Assembly (NCBI RefSeq): GCF_020536995.1
Contig: NC_068364.1
Coordinates: 52,315,913 to 52,379,912, forward strand
Origin: Dreissena polymorpha
Lineage: Eukaryota > Mollusca > Bivalvia > Myida > Dreissenidae
Direction of reading: 5' to 3'
DNA: 64,000 nt
How positions within the stretch are numbered: position 1 is the stretch's first letter; each line of letters starts with the position of its first letter. Below are positions 1 through 11,145 of this stretch, one piece after another. The notes under the pieces are model-generated. The model worked only from the letters and a program-made list of their open reading frames with translations, searched no databases and had not been told where the DNA came from. The translations under genes and the position numbers were made by a program.

Positions 1-1015
1 ATTTTTCCCAATTCCAAAAAATAAAATCTTGCAAAATCGTAAAAAGTAAACATAATTTTTATCGAAAGAGTGACTTCCCTTCATTCGCAACGTAATAAAG
101 CCTTTAGTGACACAGATTTTTTGGTGTATTTGCCAGATGCATTTACAATCGTGATACATCGGCTATCTCGGATTCCTCCGTAAGATAGGCCTCGTGGCTA
201 ACGGTCGCCATATTGCCTTGTATTACTACTTTACTACCCAAAAGGTTGTCAGTCTATTGTTATGAGGCTGTATACGATGCGCGTTGAACTAGCGCCAAAC
301 TTTTTACCGAAACTTTGATATTAATAGCACTATTAACGTTCATTTGTGTTGCATTTTGACCTATTATCCAAGTGATTTACTTTTCCATTATTATTTAATC
401 ACCCTATCATCCAATTTTAAAGATGAAATTACGGTGTTTACAAAACCAACCAAACCGAAAGTGAAACTGGATGCATTACGTTTCGCGATGTAAACATTAA
501 ATATTTGTTCAATTTTAGGAAGCGAATCGATAATAGACGTTGGAATATGTATGCAATACAGACTATCATTGCCGTTTGTAGTACTGGCTAAAAAATACCT
601 TTTATGACAGGTCATGTATAGAACGTTAATCAAATAGTGACCATAAATCACTACAAATGTCTGGGTTGTTCATTAATATAATAAATGCACGTTTCTGATC
701 TAATTGCCTGTATCTAGTTGTTATTACCATGATATTGATAAAATTAAAACGTTTTTTTCATAAATTAACATTACATGTTTTATTTTTATCATTTAGGCAA
801 TATATAATTGTATCATTATCATCATTAAATATTCTGAAAATGATCTAAATTATCATGATTACTTTAAAGTAGAATTTTTAAATTTTACTCATTATTTTTA
901 ATGAATTTGCACATTTGCTTGATTCAAAATAAAGTGTATTAAAAAGGGTTTCAGTTGTTAGTTTTAACCCATTTTTAGTTCGATTAAATTTAAAGTACTA
1001 ACTACGTACATGTAT
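1..1015. other. AT-rich stretch, no gene seen
   Basis: No open frame here has a recognisable domain, good splice borders or coding-like composition. The only long frame (391-651, minus) looks like chance in AT-rich DNA. Confidence 0.6.
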
Positions 1016-1168
1016 GTGAAATGCTCTCGAGTTCGTTTCCTGGGCCTAGAACCAGTACTTGGGTGTCTCTTGGAGATTTCTTAAGAATATTCCCACACTG
1101 GGGATCAAACCAGTGACCTCCAGATCATTAGGTGGACACCACATCCATTACACATCAGCGACCTTTAA
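1016..1168 (-). repeat. tRNA-headed SINE-like repeat, copy 1
   Basis: Read on the minus strand, this copy has a Pol III B-box-like word (GGTTTGATCCC, complement of about 1101-1112). It is followed by the family tail with 'GTACTGGTTCTAGGCCCAGG'. Related copies lie at 8410-8540, 9190-9330 and 17078-17225. The family is recognised by these internal matches. No clear target duplication was found. Confidence 0.55.
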
Positions 1169-1524
1169 TTAGTAAATTACTTTAGTATTGCAGCATTATA
1201 TAATGTAATAAAGAATAAATAACAATCAGAAACTGTGCATTTTTTTCAGTATTGTGTGAAAGGATTTGAAGTAATGATGTGTTTTTGAAATATGATTTAT
1301 GTGAATTTGAATAAATATATAAAATTTAGTGATTTTCTCAGACAAAACTGTTAATAACATACTAAAGTATTCAGAATGTATTATTGTAATATTCATTCGA
1401 ATTTTTTAGTACAAAAAGCACTTTTCCGTGGCATTTGTATGTATAGTAATTGCATATTTTATAATTCTGACAGCATTTATAAACTGTGTTCATGCAAGCA
1501 TGAACACGGTTTCATTTTTTGAGT

Positions 1525-3250
1525 ATTTAAAGAGGGCCATGATGGTCCTGTATCGCTCCACTGCTGAAAAAAGGCTGAAACAAATTTCTCTGCATGTGCA
1601 AATACTTAAATATAGGCCCTATTTAAGCACATGTACACTATTGTGATCTTCTGGGCTGGGTCAAATTCAACCCCAGGGGCATAATTTGAGCAAACTTTGT
1701 AGAGGACTACTATATCTCACTACATACAAAATGTGGTAGCCCTAGGCCCTAGAGTTAATGACAAGAATATTTTTAAAGTTTTCACAAAATAAGCAAGATA
1801 TAAGCGTATATAATGTTCCATTTTGTGACATGCGGGTCAGGATCAAATTTGACCCAAAGGGCATAATTTGAACAAACTTGGTAGAGGACTATAAGATGTT
1901 ACTGCATACCAAATTTGGTAGCCATAGTCCAAATGGTTTTCGACAAGAAGATTTTTAAAGATTTCACAAAATAGGCGCTTTAAAAGCGTTTATTCAATTT
2001 TGTGACCCCCCCGGGGCAGGGTCAAAGTTGACCCCAGAGGCATTATTTGAACAAATTTGGTAGAGGTTTATTAGATGTCATTACATACCAAATTTGGTAG
2101 CCCTAGGCCCAATGGTTATGGACAACAAAATTTTTTTCACAAAGTAGGCCCCATATAAGCATATGTTCAGTTTTGTGACCCCGGGCAGGGTCAAATTTGA
2201 CCCAAGGGGCATAATTTGAACAAACTTGGTAGAGAACTATAACATGTCACTACATACCAAATTTGGTAGTCCTATGCCTTATGGTTAAGGACAAGAAGAG
2301 TTTTAAAATTTTCACAAAATAGGCACTATATAAGCATATAACTGATTTTGTGGCCCCCGGGGCAGGGTCAAATTTGACCCCTGGGGCATAATTTGAACAA
2401 ATTAAGTAGAGGACTATACAATGTCACTACATACCTAATTGTGTAGCCCTAGGCCTAATGGTTATGGACAAGATTTTTTTTAAGTTATCACAAAATAGGC
2501 ATTATATAAGCATATGTTCAATTTTGTGACCCCCGGGGCAGGGTCAAATTTGACCCTAGGGATTAAATTTGAACAAATTTCTTTAATTTGGTAGAGGACT
2601 ATTAGATGTCACTATATACCAAATTTGATAGCCCTAGGCCGGATTGTTATGGACAAGAAATTTTTTGAAGTTTTCACAAAATAGGCCTTATATAAGCATA
2701 TGTTCAATTTTGTGACCCTCGGGGCAGGGTCAAACTTGACCCCAGGGGCATAATTTAAACAAACTTGGTAGAGGACTATAAGATGCCACTACATACCAAA
2801 TTTGGTAGCCCTAGGCCCAATGGTTATGGACGAGAAGATTTGTAAAGTTTTCACAAAATATACCCTATATAAGCATATGTTCAATTTTGTGACCCCCGGG
2901 GCAGGGTCAAATTTGACCCCAGGGGTATAATTTGAACAAATTTGGTAGAGGACTATTAGATGTCTCTACATACCAAATTTGATAGCCCTAGGCCCAATGG
3001 TTATGGACGGGAGATTTTGAAAGTTTTCACAAAAAAGGCCTTATTTAAGCAAATTTTCAATTTTGTGACCCCCAGGGCAGAGTCAAATTTGACCCCAGGG
3101 GCATAATTTGAACAAATTTGAAAGAGGTTCACCCCAGGAACATTCCTAAGAAATTTCATCAGAATTGGGCCAGTAGTTTAGGAGAAGATGTTTAAAGGAA
3201 AAGTTTATGCATGGATGCACGATGGACACAGGACCTTTGGCCAGTGGAGC
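1525..3250 (+). repeat. ~178-bp tandem repeat block with unique ends, copy 1
   Basis: About nine imperfect units of roughly 175-180 bp. Each holds the words 'CCCCGGGGCAGGGTCAAA', 'GGCATAATTTGAACAAA' and 'CCAAATTTGGTAGCCCTAGG'. The block opens with a palindromic lead ('AGGGCCATGATGGTCCT', near 1534) and closes with a non-repeated tail ending 'GGCCAGTGGAGCTAAAA' near 3250. A second, shorter block at 22012-23070 has the same lead and the same closing words, so the array is probably the middle of a mobile unit and not a free satellite. Confidence 0.75.
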
Positions 3251-4023
3251 TAAAAATCAAATTAAACATTTTGCTTTGATGTAAAATCAGTTTTTATATG
3301 CAAGTGTCTATTTCACTTATAAATTAAAACAGCATATTATTCATTATTGAAAAGATTATTCCAAGCTTGATGTCATATTTCAACTTTGCATAGTGTAGTT
3401 AATTGAACATTGTATTGAACTATATGGGCAGCTATATTTTTTTAATTTATGTATGTTGTATTATACAAAATGCATTATTTCTACCACAAGTAGACCATAT
3501 AAGGTCTACTTCTACTAAATAGGCACTGGTATGAATTTGACACTGTTTTTGATGCTCATACAAAACTTTAATTATTACTACACTTTAGTATATTAAATAT
3601 TTTCAAGTTTTTGTTCAACATTTTTTGCAAAAGAAAAGAGTGTCTTAATGCATTTGAAAATATACTTAAAACAAACTAAAAATGCATTTTAACATACCTT
3701 TTTCCTGGTAAAGTGTATTTGGGATGATAAAAAATACACTTGAAGAGTATTAATGCTGGAAAAATGCAGAAAAAAATACATTTGTTTCTGTTAGAAGTGT
3801 GTCTTGTCTGCATTTTTAAGTGTATTAAATGCACATCAAATGCAGATAAATACAATGCCAATACTGTTACATGTATTGTATTATATTTACATGTACATAT
3901 ATATATTGTTGAAAAGTTAACATGCAATAAGTTTACTGTAATTAAGTGACAAATAGTTTTACTGATTTGGTTGGATGCATATATGCAGATATATCATGGT
4001 TTGTGCAGAGGACAGTAGCAAAA
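3251..4023. other. No gene; AT-rich with recurring ATGCATTT words
   Basis: The two overlapping frames around 3676-3949 on opposite strands come from low-complexity AT-rich sequence. I see no domain or splice structure. Confidence 0.5.
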
Positions 4024-4306
4024 ACAAGAGCTCTCTCCGTAGGATGACATACGCCCCCGATAAACGCTTTAATAGAAGTTATGAGCATTTTTCAAAACCT
4101 AAACACCGACCCTAAGTTCAAGGTCAAAGGGGTCAAAATTTGTGTGTGTATGGGAAGGCCTTGTCCATATACACATGCATACCAAATATGAATGTTACAT
4201 CTGAAGCGACATAGAAGTTATGAGCATTTTTTCGAAACCTAAATGCAAAGTGTGACGGATAGGCAGACGGACAGTGCGATCACTATATGCCCTCCTTTGG
4301 GGGCAT
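4024..4306. repeat. Bivalve interspersed repeat with short inverted ends
   Basis: The unit starts near 'ACAAGAGCTCTCTCCGTAGG', holds two copies of the 'AGAAGTTATGAGCATTTTTC' word about 120 bp apart, and ends in 'TTTGGGGGCATAAAAA'. The 'ACGCCCCCGA' near the start and 'TTTGGGGGCA' near the end are loosely inverted. I recognise this as a common short interspersed repeat of bivalve genomes. It is probably a non-autonomous DNA transposon; its family was not established. Confidence 0.55.
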
Positions 4307-4309
4307 AAA

Positions 4310-5278
4310 AATGTTTTTCACATTGTTTTGGTAAATTAGTAATTAGTTAAAAGAACAGAATCATCAATTATAAAGTTATTGATTATAAAGTGTTGCTGGC
4401 ATATTTGATGCATTCATCTAGCTATATGAAGGTCCCTGTTTTATCCCCACTGGCACCGAGTGAGGGTTCTCAAAATCTTTAAACAATATAAATAACTACA
4501 TATAGGGTCGAGAGCCTTGTTGATATGGGGGCTAAACACCTGAAATCAAAGCGACCCAGGTTAAAGGCCGAGGCCAAATAAATAAACCAGAGGCCGCATG
4601 AGCCTGCTATACTCTGAACAAGTATTGTTTCTTCTCAGAAAACTGGCTTAAGTGTCTTACTAAGCTGTAGACTTTGAGTTTCAGTGCGATCAATCTAAAA
4701 TGGTCAAATTAAATAACAATTTGTAAAAAATAAACATTCTGCACAAATTCAATTATTTACTTTACCTGTGTGCATGAATCATTTCAGTCTTGATGGTTAG
4801 TGAAACATGTCAAAAGCACCATATCTATGAAACACTTGTATTTTGAATAGTGCAATGTTCCACAGAAATGATGCTGATGATAATTCTACACGATGTCGAT
4901 GATGAATTATTAGATATATTTCTAAATTCCATTTCCACCAACAATTCGGTTATTCCACTACCAGTTCACATGCTTCATACACAGTTGAAAATAACACTAT
5001 TCCACTCAACAACCGTGACACATGTATGTACTCAATTTTTCAACTTTTCGCAATTAAAATTGTCTTCTACTGTTATTGTTGTTGTTGTACTTTTGAAAGT
5101 AGTTCGAAAGATGGCGACCATTAACCCAGAGATTGATTTATGAAATAAATCGTCTGCTGATCCAGAGTGATGCATTTACTCTCAGCAATGACGGTCGAAC
5201 TGTTCCGCATTATACAAGAGTATATAGAGTCGCACAATACACATTCTATACCATATCTGTAGACGCTTATTTTCAATC
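4310..5278. other. No gene supported
   Basis: A 97-residue plus-strand frame (4850-5143) has no recognisable domain and includes long runs of Val and Leu from AT-rich DNA. It may be chance. Nothing else is visible. Confidence 0.45.
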
Positions 5279-5644
5279 ATGGCTTCACACAATAGTAAAT
5301 ATTACATTAAAAAACACAAAAAAATAGACGCTAAAGGATGTGTAACGATATCATCGATGTTTTCGAAACGCTCAGAATCTTCTGAAATTACTGCCGCGAG
5401 TAACCCTGAACAGACAGGCTCGGACGATACGCAGCAAAATGTAACAGCAACAGAAGTAATGCCAGGGCCGTCAATCACAAAATTGGCAACTGAATGCTCA
5501 GAGCCTTGTAAGAAAGTTGTACTTCAATCGTCATTTAATACATTAAAGTATGAAATGAAATACCCATGGCTCTATTTTAGCTCGGCCAAAAATGTTGCTG
5601 TAACTTGTGTTTGGGCAGTGTTTGTTTTGCATGTGTTTATATAA
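5279..5644 (+). CDS. N-terminal fragment resembling TTF/ZNF862-type zinc-finger protein
   Basis: A 121-residue frame starting with MASHNSKYYIKKHKK. The first 90 residues are polar and rich in Ser, Thr and Glu, as in the leader of hAT-derived proteins such as ZNF862. Residues about 92-112 ('KYPWLYFSSAKN' then 'VTCVW') resemble the start of a TTF-type zinc finger, whose pattern is F-x-W-hydrophobic followed by Cys. The frame then runs into a hydrophobic tail and a stop, so either an intron donor was missed near 5608-5625 or the gene is broken. I found no downstream hAT catalytic part. Fragment identity is inferred from family pattern only. Confidence 0.35.
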   Translation: MASHNSKYYIKKHKKIDAKGCVTISSMFSKRSESSEITAASNPEQTGSDDTQQNVTATEVMPGPSITKLATECSEPCKKVVLQSSFNTLKYEMKYPWLYFSSAKNVAVTCVWAVFVLHVFI

Positions 5645-5840
5645 AGAAAATTGTTAAACCACGGACTTATTTTAGCATGATTAGTTCATTTTTTTCCCCC
5701 AAAATGAGCAGTTTCACAAACAAAAATTCCCAAAATGGGCAATTTTGTCAATAAAAAATTCCCAATTTGGTCAGACTCCTTTTCCCAAAGTAGGCAGAAA
5801 AACCCCTGTTCTAAACTGGCTGACTGACTGTACGACAATA

Positions 5841-6805
5841 TCCTCCAATTATCTTGAGTCGAGCATGACCCAAAGTCAATCACTTTGTTTACATTAAGAA
5901 CGTGGCTCTCATGATAACGTCACACGCATGTGCTCAGAGTATTTTGTTTTACTAACATTACTATGCTTGAAAAATAATTACAGACACGACTTATATAAGG
6001 AAAAAACCCAAATTATTTGTATTTAAAATTCTTCAACTGTAAGAGTCCAAATTTATGCCCATTTCTTGCATTTTTTCGGTACTCTTCATTAAACTTGCAC
6101 ATAAATTGCAGACCACTGCCCTAGTTTAAACACAACAAATTCACGTATTTGATTTATTTGAATGAAAATTCTTAAATTTTTTCCCGATTCCTAGAAAATG
6201 TTGCATGGAACAATCTGTGAACGCACATCGCGAAAATAGGTTACATGATGATATACTCACTTTCAGTGGGTAAGCCTTGTCCCGATTGGGTGATAATTTT
6301 ATCAAATTTTCTAATAGTAACATATATATGCCAAAATTTTATTTGAACAAATTGGGAACGTTATTTCTTTTTTAACTCTTGAGCACTTTTTCTTGTCAAT
6401 GTTGCTCAAAAGAAGATCGACCGATAAAACAGAAATTTGTTAAATGGTAAATAGAAGATATGAAAAAAGTTAAATTAATCTTTCAGTTTCTCTAAATTTG
6501 TTCAGTGAATCGACATTTCGAAGTTTTGTTGACTTCTTGCCTATTGCAATCGAGTACTCTCGCTTTTTCTATGTGACCTCTCGACTCAAGGTAAACAATG
6601 CGCGTAGTGTCTATCATTTGCGGAGTGTGTATGGAACTATCGACTTTGAGTGGTTAAACATGCTGTGAATAAACAATTTTGAAATTGGTTTATCGGGAAT
6701 GAAATAAATCTTTAGAGGTACATCGTTTATTGCGGCATTATTTGAATTAATTCAGGAATTATTTTTCTTGTTTCCTTAACCGCTCGACTCAAGGTAATTG
6801 GAGGA
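5841..6805. mobile_element. Non-autonomous TA-flanked DNA transposon (Tc1/mariner-like)
   Basis: Inverted ends of about 24 bp begin TCCTCCAATTA at 5841 and end TAATTGGAGGA at 6805, with one mismatch over the arms (both contain CTTGAGTCGAGC or its complement). TA dinucleotides lie immediately outside (5839-5840 and 6806-6807), as expected for Tc1/mariner or pogo-type insertion. The 965-bp interior has no transposase frame. A further 'CTCGACTCAAGGTAAAC' word near 6582 repeats part of the terminus. It sits 16 bp left of the 6.1-kb transposon. Confidence 0.75.
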
Positions 6806-6821
6806 TACATGGGGGTTGGAG

Positions 6822-6837
6822 CAGTCTAGAGACATTC
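6822..6837 (+). repeat. Left terminal inverted repeat of the 6.1-kb transposon
   Basis: CAGTCTAGAGACATTC, matched without mismatch by the complement of 12926-12941. It is preceded by TGGAG. Confidence 0.88.
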
Positions 6838-6854
6838 CCAAGTACGGTGAATTT

Positions 6855-7315
6855 CGCCCGATCGGGAGACTTTCTCCGGACAAGGCGATTTGGGCTCATT
6901 TAAGTCCCATTTTTTTGTCACTCGATCGGGAGAAATTATCCCGAAAAGGAGTGTAAAATAGTCGATTTTGATGGTAATATAATATATGGTACCTGCGCAC
7001 GTAATTCGACCTTTTCGCGGTAACAAACTTTTTGCCATCGGCAGCCATGACATCCGAGAACATCTTTCATGCGATTCATGGTAAATCCATCGCGACTTTT
7101 TTGTTCAAATTATGTTCCAGTTTTACTTAAATATGGTTCCGTACAAAATAAAATATGAACACCCTTCGTACATCCTACTCATGTGTGTATAATGATAAAA
7201 AAGGAGCGTCTTCGCTCGGTTTGAAACCGCCGCCATGTTCTGAGGTAGGGACGGTGTAAATATTTTACGAACCACTTTGGGGTAATAGGTAAATTCTCCC
7301 TATCGGGAGAATTAA
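6855..7315. repeat. Left subterminal GATCGGGAGA repeats
   Basis: Several copies of a GATCGGGAGA(A)-type word occur near 6860, 6933 and 7295, the last as a palindrome (TTCTCCCTATCGGGAGAA). The same words recur in both orientations next to the right end (12655-12925). Subterminal repeats of this kind are usual transposase-binding sites; that role is inferred here. Confidence 0.65.
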
Positions 7316-7370
7316 CGTTGTCAAACAAAGATTTTCTTGAGCTTTTGAAATTTTTAAGAATTGATGCTTC

Positions 7371-7445
7371 CTCTCACCTTCATCATCGCAAACATCATTA
7401 TAATCATCATCATCATTATCATCATCATCATAACATCATTATCAT
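7371..7445 (+). repeat. CAT/ATC trinucleotide microsatellite
   Basis: An interrupted run of CAT triplets inside the transposon. It produces the His-rich stretch of the frame at 7318-7515, which I do not treat as a gene. Confidence 0.85.
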
Positions 7446-7558
7446 CATCATTACCACTAGCATTGTTATCAGTGATCAAAGGCAAGACAGTCACCAACTC
7501 CAATGCCACCAGTAAAAGCAGAAAACCACCAGAACCATGATATTTTTTATATTTTCAG

Positions 7559-9077
7559 ATGATGTTGGTGTTGCAGATCACCAATATGCTACTGAAGTAA
7601 TTTTGTCTTGTTATGTAACTCTGATAGTTAATATGTCTAGGAATCTACATCACAGCCAATTAAAATCCAATTAAGCAATTATTTGTTTATAAATTGTTTA
7701 GTGATTAACATTTTTATGTTAAATTAAGTATTCAAAAAATTAATACATTTATAATATTAAGTAAATTGATCACAAGTGAACAGTTACTTCACAATTAATG
7801 CATAATTATATAAATTAATTTAGTTCATTAAGTTTTTTTTAATTGGCAGCTTGAGCCCACATCCCTGGACCTCATAGACATTGGGTCAGAGGTTATTGCT
7901 GGAGAAATCTCACCACAGGCTGTGATAATTGAAGAACAGATAATAACTAATAAATTATCCAAAAAATTATCTCTTAATAATGTTAAAATATGTGACCAAG
8001 AAGTACCCCAACATTGAAGTGCTATATTTTAATATTTCTTGATTTTAACCCAAAAAAAACATGAAAAAATATTAACATTCAAAACAGGTGACCAGTCCAA
8101 GGCATCACCAAGGGGCTATATCCGAAGACAGGATATCGGACAAGCTTGCCAGACAAAAATCTTTTTCAAAAAGGATGAAGACTTTCAAGAAACAGGTTAG
8201 CAAAAAGAAAAGAAATATCTAACAGGAATAATGTGAAATGTCTGGGATTCTCAACAGGAATATTTAATGTTGTAATTACTCATTATAATGGTAGTAATTG
8301 TCTTCAATTTAATTATACTTTTAAATAGATTAGTAAACATCCAAAATAAACTCATAAACTAATATCTCAAATGTTCTTAGTTTTAGTTTAAACCTATTTA
8401 TTTTAGCTCGATTGCATTGAAAGCCTCAGGCTTATTTAAAACTCTCTCGAGTCAGTTTCCTGGGCCAACAACCAGTACTTGGTGTCTTTGGGGGAAAGTT
8501 AAAGAACACTCCCACAGTGGGGATGTTAATCAAAATGTTATTCATTCCAGCTACTTTAACTGGTTTACAACAGATGTTTATTACTTTATAGGCCATGCTT
8601 CTGCACACAAAGTGTGGTGCGAGTGTGCGCTGGGAAGTGATCTCTGAATCAGGGAGAATCATTTCAGGAACTCATCCCATGCGCACATCTCGCACCGTTG
8701 GGTTGCAAGCAGGCCAGACTGCCGAGGAAACACCCTCAAAGTCCAAAAGTGTTGGGTCCCCAAAGAGGGCAAGGCCTGCACTCATGACGAGGCCGGATAG
8801 TCAGCAAATGCAAATAAACAATTTGCCTGGAAAAAAACGCTCAAGATCAATTGTGTCCAATGATCAGAGCAAAGTCACCAACAAGTGCTCTGTTTGTAGT
8901 ATAATTTTTAACTCTCCAAAGGATAGAGCCTTTAAAAAGGCTCACAAGTTACAGGGACAGTGGCTGGGATGTGAGGAGGAGGGGTGTGGGTTTTGGGGTC
9001 ATGCCAGATGTGCTGGGGTTTTTATTCCATCAAGAAAAAGCATCCCAGAAATTAAGTTCCATAACAAACATCCTTGA
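7559..9077 (+). CDS. Spliced MADS-box-like plus PHD-like zinc-finger protein of the transposon
   Basis: Four exons join with GT-AG borders, all in phase 0: 7559-7596, 7850-7891, 8088-8195 and 8592-9077 (stop). The first ATG lies upstream of 7559 and was not found, so the N-terminus is missing. Exon 3 runs into exon 4 to give a MADS-like domain. 'DRISDKLARQKSFSKR' then 'KKQAMLLHTKCGASV' and 'ISESGRI' align without gaps to SRF ('FIDNKLRRYTTFSKR', 'KKAYELSTLTGTQV', 'ASETGHV'). A Ser/Lys/Arg-rich linker follows. A C-terminal Cys/His cluster (exon-4 residues C98, C101, H117, C126, C131, H136, C139, counted from Met 8595) has PHD-type spacing with W-x2-C-x4-C-x2-W-x-H-x2-C. The likely role is DNA binding by the element or its host. 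A SINE-like piece lies in intron 3. The zinc cluster is directly visible, the splicing is inferred from borders and phase, and the MADS call rests on alignment by eye. Confidence 0.68.
8410..8540 (-). repeat. SINE-like repeat piece in intron 3 of the MADS-like gene
   Basis: It shares 'GTTTCCTGGGCC', 'ACCAGTACTTGG' and 'ACTCCCACAGTGGGGAT' with the copy at 1016-1168. It lies wholly inside intron 3, so splicing could remove it. Confidence 0.6.
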
Positions 9078-9189
9078 TGGAATAAAAAACCCAGCTCATC
9101 TGTGCTGTAGTTAAATCAGCCAGATTCTCGTTGTAATTTGTGTTTCTTTGTTAATTAATCAATTATTTATCAATTTATTAATTAAGTTT

Positions 9190-9330
9190 TAAATTTATTT
9201 ATTTAGTTAGTTTTAACCTATTTATTTTAGCACAATTGCATTTTTAGCCTAAGGCTTATTGAGACACTCTTAAGTCTGTTTCCGGGGTAGAACCAGTACT
9301 TGTTGTCTATTGAGGATTTATTTATTTAAA
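9190..9330 (-). repeat. SINE-like repeat piece between the two convergent genes
   Basis: Diverged copy of the 1016-1168 family ('GTTTCCGGGGTAGAACCAG', 'TACTTGTTGTCTATTGAGG'). It lies between the plus-strand MADS-like gene and the minus-strand DUF6589-like gene. The rest of 9340-9920 is AT-rich and holds nothing I can name. Confidence 0.5.
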
Positions 9331-11145
9331 TCAGTTATTTTGTTAGTTAAATTATTATTCTTACCCAAAATTAAGACAAATGTAACAGAAAATGAACTCC
9401 ATATTTATGAACATGACAATTTTTCTTTAAATGATTTATGATGCAAGATTTTTATAGAAATGTTGCAAAATTTATTTATGTTTTAACATGATTGACAGCG
9501 AATTAATTGCTTAAGCTAAGAAATCACTGTATTTTTATTACTTTCTTTGTTATTGTCCTAATGTTATATCAAAAAGGAATTGCAATAAAAAGATTACATA
9601 TAACATTTTTCTGTGTCTGTGTATTTTAACATTATGCAGGTTTATACAAATGTAAAACTACAATCATAAAGGCGAATACCCTTTGTTACTCATCTGTTGC
9701 ACAACACAATTAGTCCTCTGCACTTAACCAATGTTTCTTGTCAACATGTAAAACACCGAAACTAATATAATGCTTCAAAGTAAACATTACATCAAAGTGA
9801 AAGTGTCACTTCTTCAAGTCTAAAACTAGTCGAGAGCAGCAGTGTCTTCCAGAACTGTATAATAAAATACTATGTAATCCGTTTTAGTTTTCAGTTTCAC
9901 TGTTTTGTTGAACACCTCTTCCATTAACTTTTTTTATTGTCAGGCATTTTTTCGAGCAACATAAATATTTTTTTACGAATATTTTCCTTAGAGAGGTTTT
10001 CCACCTGCATGAAGTTTTTGGCTTCCTCTTCTGTAACGTAAACCACTGGCAGTTTGGTCTGTTCCCCAGACAAGAAACTGTTGTGATACTGTGATCTCAT
10101 TTCCTCTGCTTCTGCTGTTATGTTACTGAGGTGTGTGGATAATAGCTTGTTTCCACACATGCTAATGTGTGGGACCTCAACTGTTGGTTGTGCCAGATAT
10201 TCTCTGAACAAGGCACGAACAGGGATAACCTCGGCCATGTCAATGGTGGTTTCATCGTTGCTTTTAAAGGTTGTTTCTGAATTTGGACAAAGTAAATTAT
10301 TTTTTATTGTACTCAAGGCATCTAGGTTCCTAAAAACCTTAACCCATTCATCCTCCGTAGGGACACCAACAGGAGAAACCCAACATTTGGCTTCTTTATT
10401 AATTTCTTCCAGACAAGCATCACCACCTTGGTAATGACCTACATTGTTTTTTCGACTCAAAGTGAATGAATTGAACATTATCTATTTCAATGATAAAGGC
10501 ATCATGTTCTCAATATACGCATTCATTGCCATAATGCGCTGATAGCGAGGATGGTGTCTGCAATAAAATAACAGAGACATTCTCTGTCGCCCAGCTAGTA
10601 TGAGATTTGTGTTGGCTTTTCTACATCCTACTCTAAAAACCATAATAGAATGCAAAAATGTGAAAGCAATCTGTTGACAATATATGTAACAAGGATTTCT
10701 TACATGTTCACTGCTCCACAACCAGTAGTTTTCTACCGTGTGATCAATGTTTCTTTCTCTACAGTGTAATATGAATGGAAAAAGCAGCTCATCAACTAGA
10801 GCAATGTACAATATTTCCAGAATTTTGAATGTTTTATGATGGTCATTACATTTTTTTGCACATTCAAGTGCTTTTGGTGTTTTAAAACCTAATTCAAAAC
10901 ATACATTTTCTAGAAACACTTCCCAATTCAGTTCAAAAAATGCTTTACATGCATTTATTTCTATGTGTAAAAGACCTCGCATTGGAATGACTCAGCCAAA
11001 CTCATGAGAATTTGGAAGAGAGTTATATAAAATGCTGCATGTATGGTCTGCAAAAGCTACCATGCCATAAAATGCTTCATTGCATCTGGAGCAAGAAAAT
11101 ACATTGAACAATAGTTTTTTAACAATAGAATAAATCCCCCCCATC

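Noticed and set aside
7318-7515. His-rich frame that might be exon 1 of the MADS-like gene
   Set aside because: It lacks an ATG at the useful place, and most of it is the CAT microsatellite. A first exon here cannot be excluded, but is not supported.
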